The notes under the pieces: model-generated | The model's database searches: none | Seen by the model: only the letters and a program-made list of their open reading frames with translations | Told to the model about the DNA's origin: nothing | Assembly: GCA_032690845.1 (NCBI GenBank) | Contig: CM064417.1 | Span: 17,328,501 to 17,392,500 of the forward strand | Direction of reading: 5' to 3' | Source of the DNA: Eleusine coracana subsp. coracana | Lineage: Eukaryota > Streptophyta > Magnoliopsida > Poales > Poaceae | DNA: 64,000 nucleotides | Translations under genes and position numbers: made by a program | In this document: positions 34,320 through 47,600 of the stretch, in pieces | Position numbering within the stretch: the stretch's first letter is position 1 | How the letters are laid out: each line of letters begins with the position of its first letter

Positions 34320-35217
34320 CGAGTTTTGTGAGCCACCTCCCTCTGCGAACCCAATTCGTGCATCTGGCTATGAACTCCGCCCTGGCTTTATAGCCATGGC
34401 TCGTGTCTGATGATTTCGGGCATGACACAAGAAACCTTAAAGTGGAAATTGTTTCTTTTTTCTCTCACAGTGAAAGCGAAGCAATGGTACACTCATACCG
34501 TAGGAAGTGTGAACGGTGATTGGATAGAACTAAGAGACAAATTTTGTCTTGCTTTCTTTCCTTTATCCCGTATCACATCTCTACTTTCAGCAGCATGAGA
34601 AGGAATCCATAGGTGCAGCCTGGGCTCGATTTTCGATCTTAATTCAGTTCGGTCCGGAATTGTCTATACCTGACCACGTGTTTTTACAACACTTTTGTCT
34701 GGGTCTTAACAAGGAGTCTGCTCTATATCTTGATATCTCTGCTGGAGGTTCGTTTGCACACAAGACCACGATAGAATGTAAGGACCTTCTAGATCGTATT
34801 CTAGAAAACACTTCTTTCATCGAGGACCTTCCTGAACCACCAAAGGATGACGTCAAGACTAGCTGCGAGGAAACCTCTTTAGCCGAACCCAAGCCTTCAC
34901 CTTGTTTATCCCAAGCTTCAGCTATTGAGCCTTTGCCTGAACCACGAACACCAAGGGAGAAAGAAATTCCACCTTTGGAGTTCACTTTTGAATTCGAGGA
35001 TAATCTATTTGATGACTATGGGAATACCTCGAATTACTGCTATGAGAAGAAGCCTTCGGTACCTTCTTCCCTCCTCGATCCCCTCGAAGAACACTTCCTA
35101 AAGGAGAGCATGAAGGAGTTAACCTCCATTCTAAGTCATGAATGGTTGAGGAAGTTGAGAATTCTCCTAATATCCTTCGGATCAGTTCACCCCCGTCAAC
35201 TATTCGTCTTCAAATAA
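34320..35217 (+). pseudogene. Element D gag
   Basis: Begins in a frame reading SGYELRPGFIAMARV, which meets a stop and apparent deletion near 34404. It then reads GMTQETLKWKLFLFSLTVKAKQWY (34425-34500) in another frame and, after a further shift near 34570, EKESIGAAWARFSILIQFGPE onwards to 35217. The order and spacing match Athila-type gag. The C-terminal part is acidic and Pro-rich. No zinc knuckle was seen. Three frame breaks make it non-functional. Confidence 0.82.
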
Positions 35218-35555
35218 GGAGGACCGATGTAGATTTTCTTTATAATCCCACGGTCGGAGCAAATATAATGTCTGATTCCCTTGCTTTCGCCCTACTAGGC
35301 GATGAACCTTTAGCCCCGACCAATAAATGCTTCAAGAGCCAGTCTGGTGCTATCCTAGAAGGATATAGGATTATACAAAACATGACCATTAGGCACGGAG
35401 ATGTCGAGGCCATCCTAGATTTCCATGTTTACGAAGTCTATGACTTTGATCTTTTGATCGGACATCCTTTAGAGAAACTTCTCTTAGATGTTCCTCCACT
35501 AGGAAACCTCGACATAAAACTCGGGAGAGACACCCTTTCAGTTCCGTTTGTTTGA
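35142..35555 (+). pseudogene. Element D protease-like region
   Basis: A 137-codon frame overlapping the gag end. It includes NPTVGANIMSDSLAFALLG, in the position where retroviral-type aspartic proteases have the D-S/T-G loop and hydrophobic flank, and ends with DFLFVGH-like DLLIGHPLEKLLLD. A clear catalytic Asp triad is not visible. Assignment rests on position between gag and RT. Confidence 0.55.
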
Positions 35556-35606
35556 GCAAAAAATTCTTTAGCGGAACCTCATCCTGAGTGTGAGCCAGTT
35601 GAAGAA

Positions 35607-36879
35607 GTGATGGCCATTCTCCCCTTTGACTCTCCTGATTCTATCCTTGAGCAAGGCGCGGAGAATTTTGTAGAGGAGGAGGATGAAATGCAAGAAATCT
35701 TTGAACTCCCCAAAGAAAGCTTACCATCACGGCCTGCAATTGAGCTTAAACCTTTGCCCCTAGGCCTATGCTACGCTTTTTTAAATGATGACATAGAGGC
35801 CCCTGTCATCATAAGTGACAAACTGTCTGATGAAGAAACCAATAGACTCATAGCCATCTTAGAAAAGCATCACTCTACTAGGGAGCCCCAAAGGAGGCTA
35901 AACAACGCAATGCGAGAGGTTGTAAAGAAGGAGGTCATGAAACTCCTTCATTTCGGGATTATTTATCTTGTGCCATATAGTGAGTGGGTTAGCCCTGTTC
36001 AGGTAGTGCCTAAGAAGGGAGGCATGATGGTAGTTAGGAACAACAAAAATGAGTTGATTCCACAATGAACCGTCATAGGATGGAGGATGTGCATTGATTA
36101 TAGGAAACTCAACAAGGCAACAAAGAAGGATCATTTTCCGCTCCCCTTCATTGATGAAATTTTGGAGCCGCTTGCTAATCATTCCTTCTTTTGTTTCCTT
36201 GATGGGTGTTCTAGCTATCATTAAACACCCATCCATCCTAATGATCAAAGTAAGACCACCTTTACATGTCCTTATGGAACTTACGCATATCGGCGTATGT
36301 CTTTCGGGTTATGCAATGCACCCGCATCATTCCAAAGGTGCATGATGTCCATTTTCTCTGACATGATCGAGGAAATTATGGAAGTTTTCATGGATGACTT
36401 TTCTGTCTATGGAAAAACTTTTGATCACTGTCTCGAGAATTTGGACAAGGTCTTACAAAGGTGCCAAGAGAAGGACCTAGTGCTTAATTGGGAGAAGTGC
36501 CACTTCATGGTCCGTGAGGGCATCGTTCTAGGACACCTTGTGTCCGAGAGGGGGATAGAGGTGGATAAGGCAAAGATAGAAGTTATAGAATAGTTGCCAC
36601 CTCTAGCTAACGTTAAGGGGATCCGAAGCTTTCTAGGTCATGCAGGGTTCTATAGGCGCTTTATAAAAGATTTTTCTCAAATCTCTAGACCCCTCATGAG
36701 CCTATTAGCTAAGGATGTTCCCTTTGATTTCGATGATGAGTGCCTTAAAGCTTTTAATACCCTTAAGAAGGCGCTCATCTCAGCTCAAATCATCCAACCC
36801 CCCGATTGTGCGCTGCCATTCGAAATCATGTGTGATGCTAGTGATTATGTCGTTGGGCCCGTCCTGGGCCAAACCAAGG
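35607..36879 (+). pseudogene. Element D reverse transcriptase, part 1 of pol
   Basis: After an acidic linker, RT begins (MKLLHFGIIYLVPYSEWVSPVQVVPKK), then GWRMCIDYRKLNKATKKDHFPLPFIDE, then MSFGLCNAPASFQRCM, the active-site box VFMDDFSVYG (about 36390) and FLGHAGFYRRFIKDFS. It reaches FEIMCDASDYVVG at the start of RNase H. Stops at 36066 (TGA), 36222 (TAA) and 36591 (TAG), with a frame change near 36240. Cut at 36879/36885 by element E; the coding resumes at 58550. Confidence 0.9.
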
Positions 36880-36884
36880 ATAAG

Positions 36885-39800
36885 TGTCGCAACCCTATAG
36901 TAAAGTATAGAGTGTGCCGTACAGGATCGCCTCGGGAGATGGTTAATGAAGTAACCATACATAGCGTTCACACATAAACATCCATCATTTACAAAGATAC
37001 ATCATTAAGTGCATAATAGTATGAGTTCAAGAGTCACTGCGGAAGCAAATTTTGTTACATTACCATACATACATATTATTTAAATATGTGGAGGCGGAAG
37101 ATACGACAAAACACTACGTGGAACCTAAGTAAACCATGCCAGCCCTAGGGCAATGGCTCACTCATCTTGGTTAGGAGAGCTGGGGACCCACTCAATGGTC
37201 CAGTTCTAGGGTTCCTCACCTTCCCATGCAACTTTGTTACAACAATCACAATAAGTAGCTTGACGGAAACCTGAAAAATCACATAATCGCAAAGCCTGAG
37301 TATCTAGCATACCCTGCAAGACTTACCCGTCCAAAGGGTTTACTAAAACCGACTCCTGATATGCAGGGGGGCTGACCGGGTTTATTTGGTATTTGCATAA
37401 AAAGCACCTATTAATTCTATGTTGTCTTGCTTATTCTTTAACCAAGATTTCCCATTGCTTGTTGCGGAAAATTAACTGTAGTTGAACCTAGCTAGCTGCT
37501 AAGACTGTACAAATATAAAGAACAATACAACAAAGCAATATGTAGCCACAGAGTAAATAATTTCAGCAGCATAGCCAGACTTCTCTACTTAAGGTATCAT
37601 TGCCACTACTCGAACAAGAGGTACTCATAACCGTGAGGGACGGCAATTCGAATCAATTTAAATCCTGCAGGAAAATAACCCAAATGCATGACATACGCAT
37701 CATTTAAGAACATGTATGGCCACTGTTCACGAGGTTGCGATAAAGTCGATCTGGGGCCATCGATCCCGAGTACACGTCCTCCCCGTGATACAGTACTTCG
37801 TATCCGAGGCTTAACCCGTGCACTCTTTAGCGGTCCTCAACCCGTGCATCCACCGTGCCATTCACATCACCTCTGGATCGATGAGTAATACCATCCAACA
37901 ATACGACGTCCAAGTTACTAGGTTTACCAATCCCATATAAAGGTATACACTTGGTACTGTTCAAATTTGTAACTAAATTCCTTCTTCATGTGAATCACGA
38001 TTGAATCAAGTGATCCCATAGCCTACCGTTGATTCCACTAATTTAAGCCTAGCAGTGCTAATGAAAAGGCTTACGAACATAAACTAATTATAGGTCATAG
38101 TTTGTTTATGCACGTGGGTTTCCATCGAAGCCCTATACCTAATGCACAATACAATATTCCTATAGTGTGACAAGATAAAATGAACTCGTAAATTAGTAGG
38201 TGTGCACTGGGGCTTGCCTTGGGAGTGATCGTAGTTAGAGTTTTCGGCGGGGTTTAGCTCAACTTCGGGCTCCTCGGGGTTGCTTGCCACGGCCTTGCTC
38301 CCGGTCTCGCTTCCTAGTCAATGCAGTGTAATGCACGGTAAAGAATTGAACGATGATTCATGGCACTTCCTCAATAAATAGAATTTGACGGAATGATGCT
38401 CGTGCATAAGATGACATGCTTGCACAACACTCTAGGCAATTACTGAATTTAAGGGGACAAACTTCTAATTAGGGAAGTGTGAGGCATTGCAATCAATAAG
38501 CATATCACCTATATCTCAAATAAAAGCATACCTCTGGTGCTAAGGAATTAACAGGGTATTTTTCATCGGTATGTTAAGGCCTACTTAGCAGACATGCGAA
38601 GCCTCTTAACTAAATTCCTACCAGGGATTCATTTATCAATTATAATGATTATGTAGGGGAACATAGAAACTTTATATTGCAAAGTTCAACACCAGCGTGT
38701 GTCTCCTTCCTTAACCTCCTAAAAGCTGACATGCACACTTTTAAATATAACCCTAAACCGATCTAAATATATAAGCTATTTATGATTCATGAGCATACAA
38801 TGGGGAATAATAAACCTTACTGAAAGTCAAGATTAACATGTTGCATGAACAGTCCCAAAGATGGATTTATCCCTAATAATAACTATATGCATATACAAGG
38901 CAATATTTAAATTGAAATTCTTAAGCTAATTATGAATAAGCAAATTAACAGCAAAAAGCATACTGATGGAAATTTTTACATGGAAATTTATAGACATGTG
39001 GAAATGCCCAAGGAATAGGGATACTAAATCCCATGATTAAAATCCCACCCAAGAATTTATATAAATTCATTTACTGAAAAAGGAGATTATGCAATAACAC
39101 TAAAAATTTGCATAAAAATGTAAATGTGCTGGTGCATAAAGTTTAGATATGCCATGATATGCTTACAGAACAATTTTCATAATTTTACCATGTATATATT
39201 TTTACTTATAAATTTAATACTCTTAGCAAGGTCCTAACTTTGGTGATTTAATTTAATTAACCTATTTTATAACTTTTGGTGTTCATCTTGTTTTTTTGGT
39301 AGAGGAGGATTTGATGAATCCAACAAAATTGGTTTCATGTTCATTGGACTTTTATTTCTCGAGTTATCAATTTTTGAAGGTTTTTAACAAAGTTGGGACT
39401 AATTTACAGAAATGCCACTCGGCATTTTTCAAATGCCGGCGGGTGCGCGCGCGCGCACGGTGGTTGGCGACGGCGAGCCCGGGCCAGCGGCCAATCGGCG
39501 GCACGGCTAGGCCAACGCCCCTTGCCCACGTGCTCAGCATCCCACAGCGACCTCGTGGCCCCGGTCGGCGACCAACGGGAGGCACCAGAGATGGCTGGCG
39601 GCGAGCGACGGAGCAGGGGGAGTGTACGGCCATGTCACGTGGCGAGCACGACGAGTGAGAAGGGTCAGGGATTGGCAGGAGAGCATCACCTTGGCACGAG
39701 GATTCATGGCGTGGAGGAACTGGTCGACGGGAACGGCCGGAGAGGGGGCCTCGTCGGCGGAGTGGGAGGAACCTGACGGCGATGGCTCTTTCCCTCGTAA

Positions 39801-40799
39801 ATTCCGGCGAGGTGGATGCAACAGAGAGGGGGCGGGTCAGGGGCACACTAGTGGAGGTACTTGCGCACTGATTTGAGGAAAAAGGAGGAAACGAGAAGCT
39901 GCCTAGGTGGAGCTCAACGTGACGGCGGCCACGGCGGAGGAAAACAGGGGCGGCGCTCGATTTCCGCCGCTGCTTTTACCGGCGATGGAGATGGGGGTGC
40001 TTGGGGTTCCTGGAGTAACGACAGAGAGCAGAGGGAGGTGTGGAAGGGTGCATTCGTCGGGAGAGTGGGGAAATAGCCTTGCCGCTGTGGCGCTTATAGC
40101 CGAGAGAGAGAGGGGGATGGGGGGGGGGGGGGGGTTGGGGATGAGCTGGCCGGAGGAGAATGGCTTCACGGTGGAGGGCTTTGAAGGCTGCGCCGGTGGC
40201 ACAACAACGGGTCGGCGGAGCAGTGGCCGGGAAGGGCGAGAGGAGGTGATCGGTGGCTGGCGGGGGGGGGCGTGGGGGGGAGGGGTACGGCGGTGTCGAT
40301 CGTTGAGTGGATCAAGGACAGAGAGAGTGGTTGACTCCTTTGACTGGAACAATGCTTATACTTTGCAAAATTCTACAAGCTTTGTTGCTCACATCTTCAT
40401 GCCAGTTTTTGTGCATGTCTAGAAAAACTTATCCTCCAACTTTGCTTTTGGGGCCATGTTGAAATTCATGTTGGAGAATTTACGAAAAATCCTGGAACAA
40501 AGGTGCTTTTCTCTGCACTTAGGGAATTTTAAGGGTAGTAAACCTTTACCAAAAATTCTGATAAATTCCCCGAAATTCTTTCTTGACATGATCCACTGAA
40601 ATGTGTAAAAACATCAGCACACTTTCATTGAGTTTTGTAAAGTTTGTGAAATACTATTAATTGGTCAAATTATGGATTTAATCAATTAAATTTATTTCCC
40701 CCATTTCTTTGGCACTTTACTCATTTGAAATTTTTAATTAGCCAGCAATTTAACATTTAGGGTTAGCTTAATCAACTTTTCGGGACGTGGGATGTCATA
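36885..40799 (-). repeat. 3' LTR of element E
   Basis: 3915 bp, plus-strand ends TGTCGCAACCC and GGGATGTCATA. It has a GC-rich part (39430-40330) with G-runs near 40115 and 40262 and a TATAAG-type box on the minus strand near 40093. It holds 120 bp (38757-38876) missing from the other LTR. Several long open frames here (39296-40422, both strands) follow base composition, appear degenerate in the other LTR, and are not called. Confidence 0.9.
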
Positions 40800-40813
40800 G
40801 CACTCCCCCCTTA
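40800..40813 (-). other. Polypurine tract of element E
   Basis: Minus strand AAGGGGGGAGTGC abuts the LTR and is preceded by CTCGGGGCGAGATTTC, the sequence usually found at the end of chromovirus internal regions. Confidence 0.75.
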
Positions 40814-40814
40814 A

Positions 40815-43800
40815 AAGAAATCTCGCCCCGAGCTTAATCAACTTTTTGTGTTGCTTTCATGTTAGCTTGAATCTGTCGCACCTTCTCTTCGGCTTGGATG
40901 ACAAGTTCTGGACCAAAATTAATTCTTTCTCCCGATTCTGACCAATTCAGTGGTGTTCGACATGAGTGGCCGTACAAGGCCTCAAACGGTGACATTCACG
41001 AACTCTCTGGATAGCTATTGTTGTATGAGAATTCGGCGAACGGAAGGCAATCTTCCCAATTCTCCTGATTGTCCAGAACACAGGCTCTCAATATGTCCTC
41101 CAAATATTGATTCAGCCTCTCGGTTTGGCCATCGGTTTGCGGGTGATAAGCAGAACTTCAGATAAGGGTGGTGCCAAGACAAGAATGCAGTTGCTCCCAA
41201 AAACGAGCAATAAACTGGGGACCTCGATCAGAGATGATAGTCTTGGGCACACCGTGCAAACATAGGATTCTTGCGATGTAGAGCTCGGTATACTTCTTGG
41301 TAGAATAGGTTGTATGGATGGGAATAAAATGAGCAGATTTTGTCAACCTATCCACGATAACCCATATAGAATCATGCTTCTTGGGGGTGAGGGGTAACCC
41401 AACAATAAAATCCATAGCAATATCCTCCGATTTCCAAGCGGGGATTTTTAGTGGGTGCAAAACACCGGCTTTCCTCAGATGGTCGGCCTTCACACGCTGG
41501 CAAGTATCGCACTCGGAAACATAACGAGCGACTTCTCTTTTCATGCGTGTTCACCAAAAATTTTCCTTTAACCCGCGGTACATCTTGTTGCTGCCGGGGT
41601 GTATAGAGTATTTGGACAAGTGAGCCTCATCCATGATTTTCTTCCTTAATTCCTCCTTTGGAACAACAAGTCGATTGTTGAACCATAGCACTCCATCTTC
41701 GTCCTGTCGGAAACACGTAGCTTCATCTTTGCGTATCTTTTGTTGAATGTGTTCCATTCCCTTGTCTCCCCTTTGGGCTTCAACAATTTCATCGCGAAGG
41801 GTAGGAATAAGAGCTAGATTATACAAGGATCCAAATGGAATGATACGAAGACTTGGTTCGCTAGAATCTGAATTTGGGCAAGCTTCCATGGAACAAACAG
41901 TTGCGTGATGGCATTGATCCCTACGACTCAGGGCGTCGGCAACCACGTTGGCTTTTCCGGGATGATAATGAATTTCCAATTCATAATCCTTGATTAATTC
42001 TAACCATCTACATTGCCTCATATTCAGTTCTTGCTGCGTGAATATATACTTGAGACTTTTGTGGTCGGGGTAGAGATTGACAAGGTTACCAAGCAAGTAA
42101 TGGTGCCAGATTTTTAAGGCTAGGACAACGGATGCCAACTCCAAATCGTGAGTGGGATAATTTTGCTCATGCTTTCGGAGCTGTCGGGAGGCATAGACAA
42201 TGACACGGCCTACTTGCATAAGCGCACAACCCAATCTGGTGCCGGAGGCATTACAGTAAACATCGAACAGTTTGGTAATATCGGGTTGAGCCAAAACCAG
42301 GGCAGTTCTCAAATGCTTCTTGAGTGACTAGAAGGCTTCATCACATGCACTACTCCACTTAAACTTAGCATCTTTTTCCAGCAACTTGGTCATGGACTTG
42401 GCAATGCTTGAGAAGTTGGGAATAAATTTCCGATAATATCCGGCCAGACCAAGGAAGCTACGAATCTGCTTGACCGATTTTGGAGCTTTCCAATTCAGCA
42501 CATCTTCTACCTTGGTAGGATCGACGGCTACTCCTTCCGCTGAAATGATATGACCCAAGAATGGAACTTGCTTTAGCCAAAATTCACACTTGCTAAATTT
42601 GGCATAAAGTTGGTGATCTCGGAGTCATTGCAGAACAATGCGGAGATGTTCGGCGTGTTCTTCCTCGGACTTTGAATAGATAAGGATGTCGTCAATGAAC
42701 ACCACCACAAACTTATTCAACTCTGGCATGAACATGGAATTCATCAAATACATGAAGTGGGCTAGAGCATTGGTGAGACCAAAAGACATGACAAGGTATT
42801 CGAAAAGCCCATATCGCGTGGAGAAAGCAGTTTTTGGAATGTCTTCAGCTCGGATCTTTATTTGGTGGTAACCGGATCAGAGGTCAATCTTCGAGAAAAC
42901 TTTAGCACCAACAAGTTGATCGAAGAGAATATCAATTCGAGGTAGAGGATACTTGTTCTTGATGGTTACAGCATTCAAAGGCCTGTAGTCAACACATAGA
43001 CATAAGCTCTTGTCTTTCTTCTTCACAAAGAGGGCCGGACATCCCCAGGGAGATGAACTCGGTCGAATGTAGCCCTTGTCCATAAGCTCTTGTAATTGTT
43101 CTTTTAATTCTGCTAACTCATTAGGAGCCATTTTGTATGGCCTACGAGAGATAGGCGCTGTTCCGGGTAGAAGTTTGATTTTAAACTCGACATCTCTGTC
43201 CGGAGGCATTCTCGGTAAATCATCTGGGAACACGTCGGGAAAGTCATGTACCGCTGGGATATCCTCTAGTTTTTTCCCTTCAACATGATACACTTAAGGA
43301 GTGGACAATCTGGGACACAGCAATTGGAGAATAGACGGGCCATGCAGGGGTGAGTTCAAGTGGACTTCCCAGGATTCAATGTGCAAGACGGCTCTATGTT
43401 TAGTCATCCATCTCATACCAAGAATTATGTCAATGCCTTGGCCATCTAAGATGATTAACGAAGAGGGGTACACGTTGCCTGCTAACTTAAGTGGCACTTT
43501 TCTCAACTCGAGGTGAGTCCTTATTTTCCCACCGGGGGACGTGATGATGTACGGGGTTCCCGTAGTGGTGGGGGTGATTTTCAGATGATTCATACATGCT
43601 TTACTAATAAAATCATGTGTTGCTCCCGAATCAAAAAAAACCATAGCAGCGTGTTGGTTGATCGAGAACGTACCCGCGAGAACGGGCTCCCCAACTTGAA
43701 TCTCTTCGACCGTGGTATAATTGACTCGGCCATTCTTGTAAGTAGGGGTAGAAGACTGGGGACGATTCCCATTGTTGCCGTTGTTGTTGCCGCTGCTGTG

Positions 43801-44879
43801 ATGGTTGTTGTTGTTCCCGGATGTGTTGGAGCTGTTGTTGTTTCCCTGGTTGCACTTCGGGAAACGACACTCTTTGGCAAATTGACCGGTTCGGCCACAA
43901 ATGTAGCACGGCTGCGAGGAGTTGTGCTTCACAACTTGATTAGTCTTCTGCGGAGGGCGGGAACCAGAGGAGGGCTGCTGGTTGCCTCCACGGGCATGAA
44001 AGTGCTGCTGCGAGTAGGTCGGACGGGGTCCTCCTCCCGACAGTACCGCAGTTCAGAACTTCTGTCCAGTCGAGGAGGTGATTGCCAGCCTGTACTTGGG
44101 CGGTGCAGAGCGGGACGAACTTCCCACAGCACGCTTCCTCTTCTTGTCCTCTTGGTTAGCACGGATGGCATCTTCTTGCACAATGGCGGCACTCATCAGG
44201 TCGTTGAATGTGCCGGTGGTAACTTGTGCCAAACGGTCCTGCAGTTTCGGGGTAAGGCCCAAACGAAAATAATCCTTCTTCTTTCGTCTGTATCGGCATG
44301 ATACGAAGCATACTAAGTCAAGTAATTAAACTTCCATGCGTACTCTTGCACGGTTCCCGAGCCTTGCTTCAGGTTGAGGAACTCTTGCAGCTTGTGCTTC
44401 ATAAGGCTAGCGGGAATGTGGTGCGCACGAAAGGCGGCGTAGAATTCCGGCCAAGTGACTTGGTGGCCAGGGGCAAGAGCAGTGGTGTAGCTCGCCGACG
44501 AAGCACTTGCGAAACCACAGAGTTGCTGCACGGCGAAGAGGGGCTTCTGGTGGTCGGTGCAGTGGAGCAGAGCAAACTTCGATTCCAAAGTGCGAATGAA
44601 ATTATCCGCTTCCAGCGGGTCACCGGCTTCTCCGTAGGTGGGCGGATGAGTTGCCCAAAAGTCGCTGTAGGAGGATTTATGGGGCTGCTGCGGTGGTGGT
44701 CCGAGAGCTCCTTGGCGATTCATGTTCTCCATGAACATGCGGAACATCTCATTCAGATTGTGGATGAGCTGCTCCATAGGAGTCATGGGCGGAGCATTGG
44801 GTGGCGGCTGGTTTCCACCCACGTTTGAGGCATAAGGAGCATTACCGAGGTTTTCTCCACCGTGGCGAGTTTGCACCAT
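40815..44879 (-). pseudogene. Element E gag-pol, inactivated and truncated
   Basis: Minus strand from MVQTRHGGENLG (44879). gag core (QVTWPEFYAAFRAHHIP, about 44440); zinc knuckle CYICGRTGQFAKEC (about 43900) with Gln where the His ligand belongs; protease FFDSGATHDFIS (about 43625), intact; RT (FPDVFPDDLPRMPPDRD to VVVFIDDILIYSKS, 43250-42670); RNase H with Asn for the first catalytic Asp (CNASG, 42250-42252); integrase with CDTCQRVKADH and all three catalytic motifs (AMDF, SDRG, GQTERLN). Stops include TAA near 43292 and several TGA/TAG further on. After QANMKATQ (about 40840) the integrase C-terminus and any chromodomain are deleted. Confidence 0.92.
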
Positions 44880-45254
44880 CTACCATAGGAGTAAAGCATG
44901 TTAGCCCGATCATCACATGAGACAATATGCGAATAAGGCTATGATATAGTGACGAAATACAATTTCAGATTGTTCATAAACGGATATGTCGACAGGGAAA
45001 CGGTGCAGGTCACAAGAGATAACTTAGATTCCATTAGTTCCAACACCATAGTCAATATACTTATGATAAAAGCCATGGATACATGCGACGCAACTTCCGA
45101 TACATGGCAAGCCTTAGGTTACATCACTACAAACACGGCAACAGCGTGATCTTGGAGAGCTTAGGTTACCACTTCACTTAGCGTTACTAACACTATCCAC
45201 ATACGAGCACAAAGTCTCACGAGCTTCCACCCTGCACAACATACTATGCCTCTG
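44880..45254. other. Element E spacer between extra ORF and gag
   Basis: 375 bp with no coding signal; the minus-strand gag ATG lies at its left edge and the extra ORF stop at its right edge. Confidence 0.5.
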
Positions 45255-45567
45255 TCACTCGGTGTGGCTGCTACCATCGGACTCCCACTCCATGTCACCC
45301 GGTCCAGGGGGGGGCTCGTAGTCAACACCGGAGTCACCGTCCTCACTCAAGTCGGCGTCGTCTGGGGGAATCACCACGAGTGGCACGGGTGGCTAGGCAT
45401 TAAGGACAGCGTTCAGCTGGGCATTGGCAACTTGGAGATGCCCAATGAGTTGTTCTTGCTGTGCAATGATGACGTGAGCGTCATTGAGGTTCCCTTCCAT
45501 GACATCCCTCGCATCTTGGGCGTCTTCGCGTTGAGCTTGGAGCTCGCTTCGCTCCTCCAAGAGAGTG
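45255..45567 (-). pseudogene. Element E extra ORF, second half (coiled coil)
   Basis: Minus strand, continuing from 53251 after removal of CRM B and one copy of its 5-bp target duplication; the frame is conserved. It reads as heptad-rich sequence (LEERSELQAQREDAQDARD, then IIAQQEQLIGHLQVAN), meets a TAG at 45393-45395, and ends with an acidic DLSEDGDSG and a PPPGPGDMEWESD tail before TGA at 45255-45257. With 53251-53575 it makes a unit of 211 codons. Function unknown. A structural or nucleic-acid-chaperone role is only a guess. Confidence 0.7.
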
Positions 45568-46375
45568 TGATGAGGACATCACTCCTATGGATACACACAA
45601 CACTCCTCCAAATCTGGACTTGCAAGGTCCAATGACTAGAGCTCGTGCACGACGACTAAATTTAGAGGTGAGCTCGTTCCTACGTTCTTCGCTATATGTT
45701 ACTTTTGAGAATGGTTTGCTACCTAATGATTATTTTATGATTAGAAACCATGGAGAAGACCAGGAGATGATGGGAGAAGGAGTTGGGAACATGGAGGACC
45801 AGCAAGGGCTTGGAAGCCAAAGTGGAGGCCCAATCAAAACCGACTTCAAGTCTCTTTCGGGGCCCAGGACTAGTCTGTACTAAAACAGTCGCCCAGGACG
45901 CATACGGACTCGGATTTGGACGTTTTACATATGCATGGAAATATAAGGAGAAGACCTTTCCAATGCCGCTGGCCTCATGTCAAAATTCATCCGGAGTCAT
46001 CGGGAATCGTCAAAATAAGACAGAGTCCAGAATCTGTGTCGGTGCTGCGTCGCCTATTTTTGGCCTTTGGGCTTTGTATCTAGTTGAGCCCAATTAGGGG
46101 CGCGTCCAGAGGGTCTTGCACGAGAGTTTAATCATACATCTGCAATTGTGTTGCATTCTTCGTTGTTCTTGCTTGTGTTCTTGATTCACAGGCAGGGATT
46201 AGCCTTCTCGGCGAGGTCAATCGTCTTTGGACGGTTGATAACCAGAGGAGACGTCGTGCTGCGATTGCAGGGTTTAGAACGTGTTGTTCTGAAGCCGGAT
46301 CGATTTGTGTGTCGCCTCCGACCAAATCAACTTACCAAGAACCTTTCGGAAGATCGGGAACCCTTGTTCACATGA
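45568..46375 (+). repeat. 5' LTR of CRM B, with promoter deletion
   Basis: It starts TGATGAGGACATC and ends TTCACATGA (expected CA end changed to GA). At 46123/46124 it lacks 115 bp present in the other three CRM LTRs, including the TATA box and the region just downstream. CGA flanks the missing piece on both sides. Confidence 0.93.
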
Positions 46376-46377
46376 AG

Positions 46378-46390
46378 TGGTAATCAGAGC
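46378..46390 (+). other. Primer-binding site of CRM B
   Basis: TGGTAATCAGAGC, an initiator-Met-type site with one extra A. The leader 46391-47600 is noncoding and collinear with that of copy A, with a small TATATATATA insertion near 47368. Confidence 0.7.
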
Positions 46391-47600
46391 TTCAGGTGCA
46401 CCGTCAGGTTCACACTACCCTTTAGTTTTGTTTTCGTGTTCTTCCTATCGTCCACTGAAAATACCAAAAAAAAATTTCCCCCGCCCATCACCACGTGTTT
46501 AGCCTTTGCATATTTCAATTTCAGAGTCCGTAGTGTTGAGTTTGTGCCCTAGTTCTTGTTTAGTCGCTGGTTTAGTTTGTGTTTTTGTCGTCAGTAGTGT
46601 TTTCCCTTGCAACCATAGCCGCCATCCCCTTCACCATCCTCGGTTTTGTCGGCTTTGTGTGCTAGGGTTGATTGATCAACACGCCCACCCTAATCCCACC
46701 CTAAACCTACCCTCACCACCTCAAAACAATTTTCATAAATTCCACTTTCCGCTGCATCCACCTCGCCAAAAAAAAAACTCCCTACCCGACCCCAAGCCCG
46801 ACTCGGATTTCACTCAAACCCCCGGGTTCTTCATAACCGATTCCGACACCCCTTCGATAAAACAGCCATAACTTTTCGCTCGGTTGTCCATTTTGGCTGA
46901 AATTTTTACAGGAGATTCTTGACGAAAAGTTGAGCATACCCACGCCCTGTGTGCCCTTGTCAAAAAGTTCAAAAAAAAATCGGGAAGATAAAGAAAAAAT
47001 TCATTCAAGTTGAAACCCGACGTTTTCTGAAACTTCAAGATTTTCTGTAGGCCACGTCCTATCTCGGTTTGAGCTGAAATTTTTTGTGGTTTCTTCCTGT
47101 TTGCTAGTGAGTTGGAAAACAATATCAAAAAAATAAAATAAAATAAAGAAATTTGGGATTCCTACTAGTGCTCCATCTAGCCTCCTGGAATTTCTGAGTT
47201 TGGCTGTTTTACACTAAGCCCCCTATTATCGACTGTGTCCCTTTGTCTCTTTGTTTCTTCTTTGCTATCACTACTGTTCTAGGACATAGTTAGACTAGCA
47301 ACTAGGGACAAGTTATTTGGGCACTTATTCAGCTTTACTATCTATTTTTAATTTGTGTGCCACTCATATATATATATATTTGGCCTTCCTAGCTCTACGT
47401 AGTTCTTCTGGATAGCACATAGGTTATTTGGTAACCCTTGCAATCGTGGAACACTTCTCCCTGGTATCCTTCGCTTTGTTGTTTTTAGAACTTTGTAAGA
47501 GCTTTGCAAGAAGCTTACTTTTGCTGTGTTGAGAGGCACCACTGCTTAGTAGTTTTGTAGGGATAACCTTCACTTTTTGTTTCCTATTTTGGTGTTTCTG

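Noticed and set aside
39296..40422. Long open frames on both strands in GC-rich sequence
   Set aside because: They lie in the 3' LTR of element E, overlap each other on both strands, and their counterparts in the other LTR (57064-58313) differ in frame and length.
43513..44828. 262- and 176-codon plus-strand frames
   Set aside because: Antisense shadows of the gag, knuckle and protease of element E, whose minus-strand motifs are clear.
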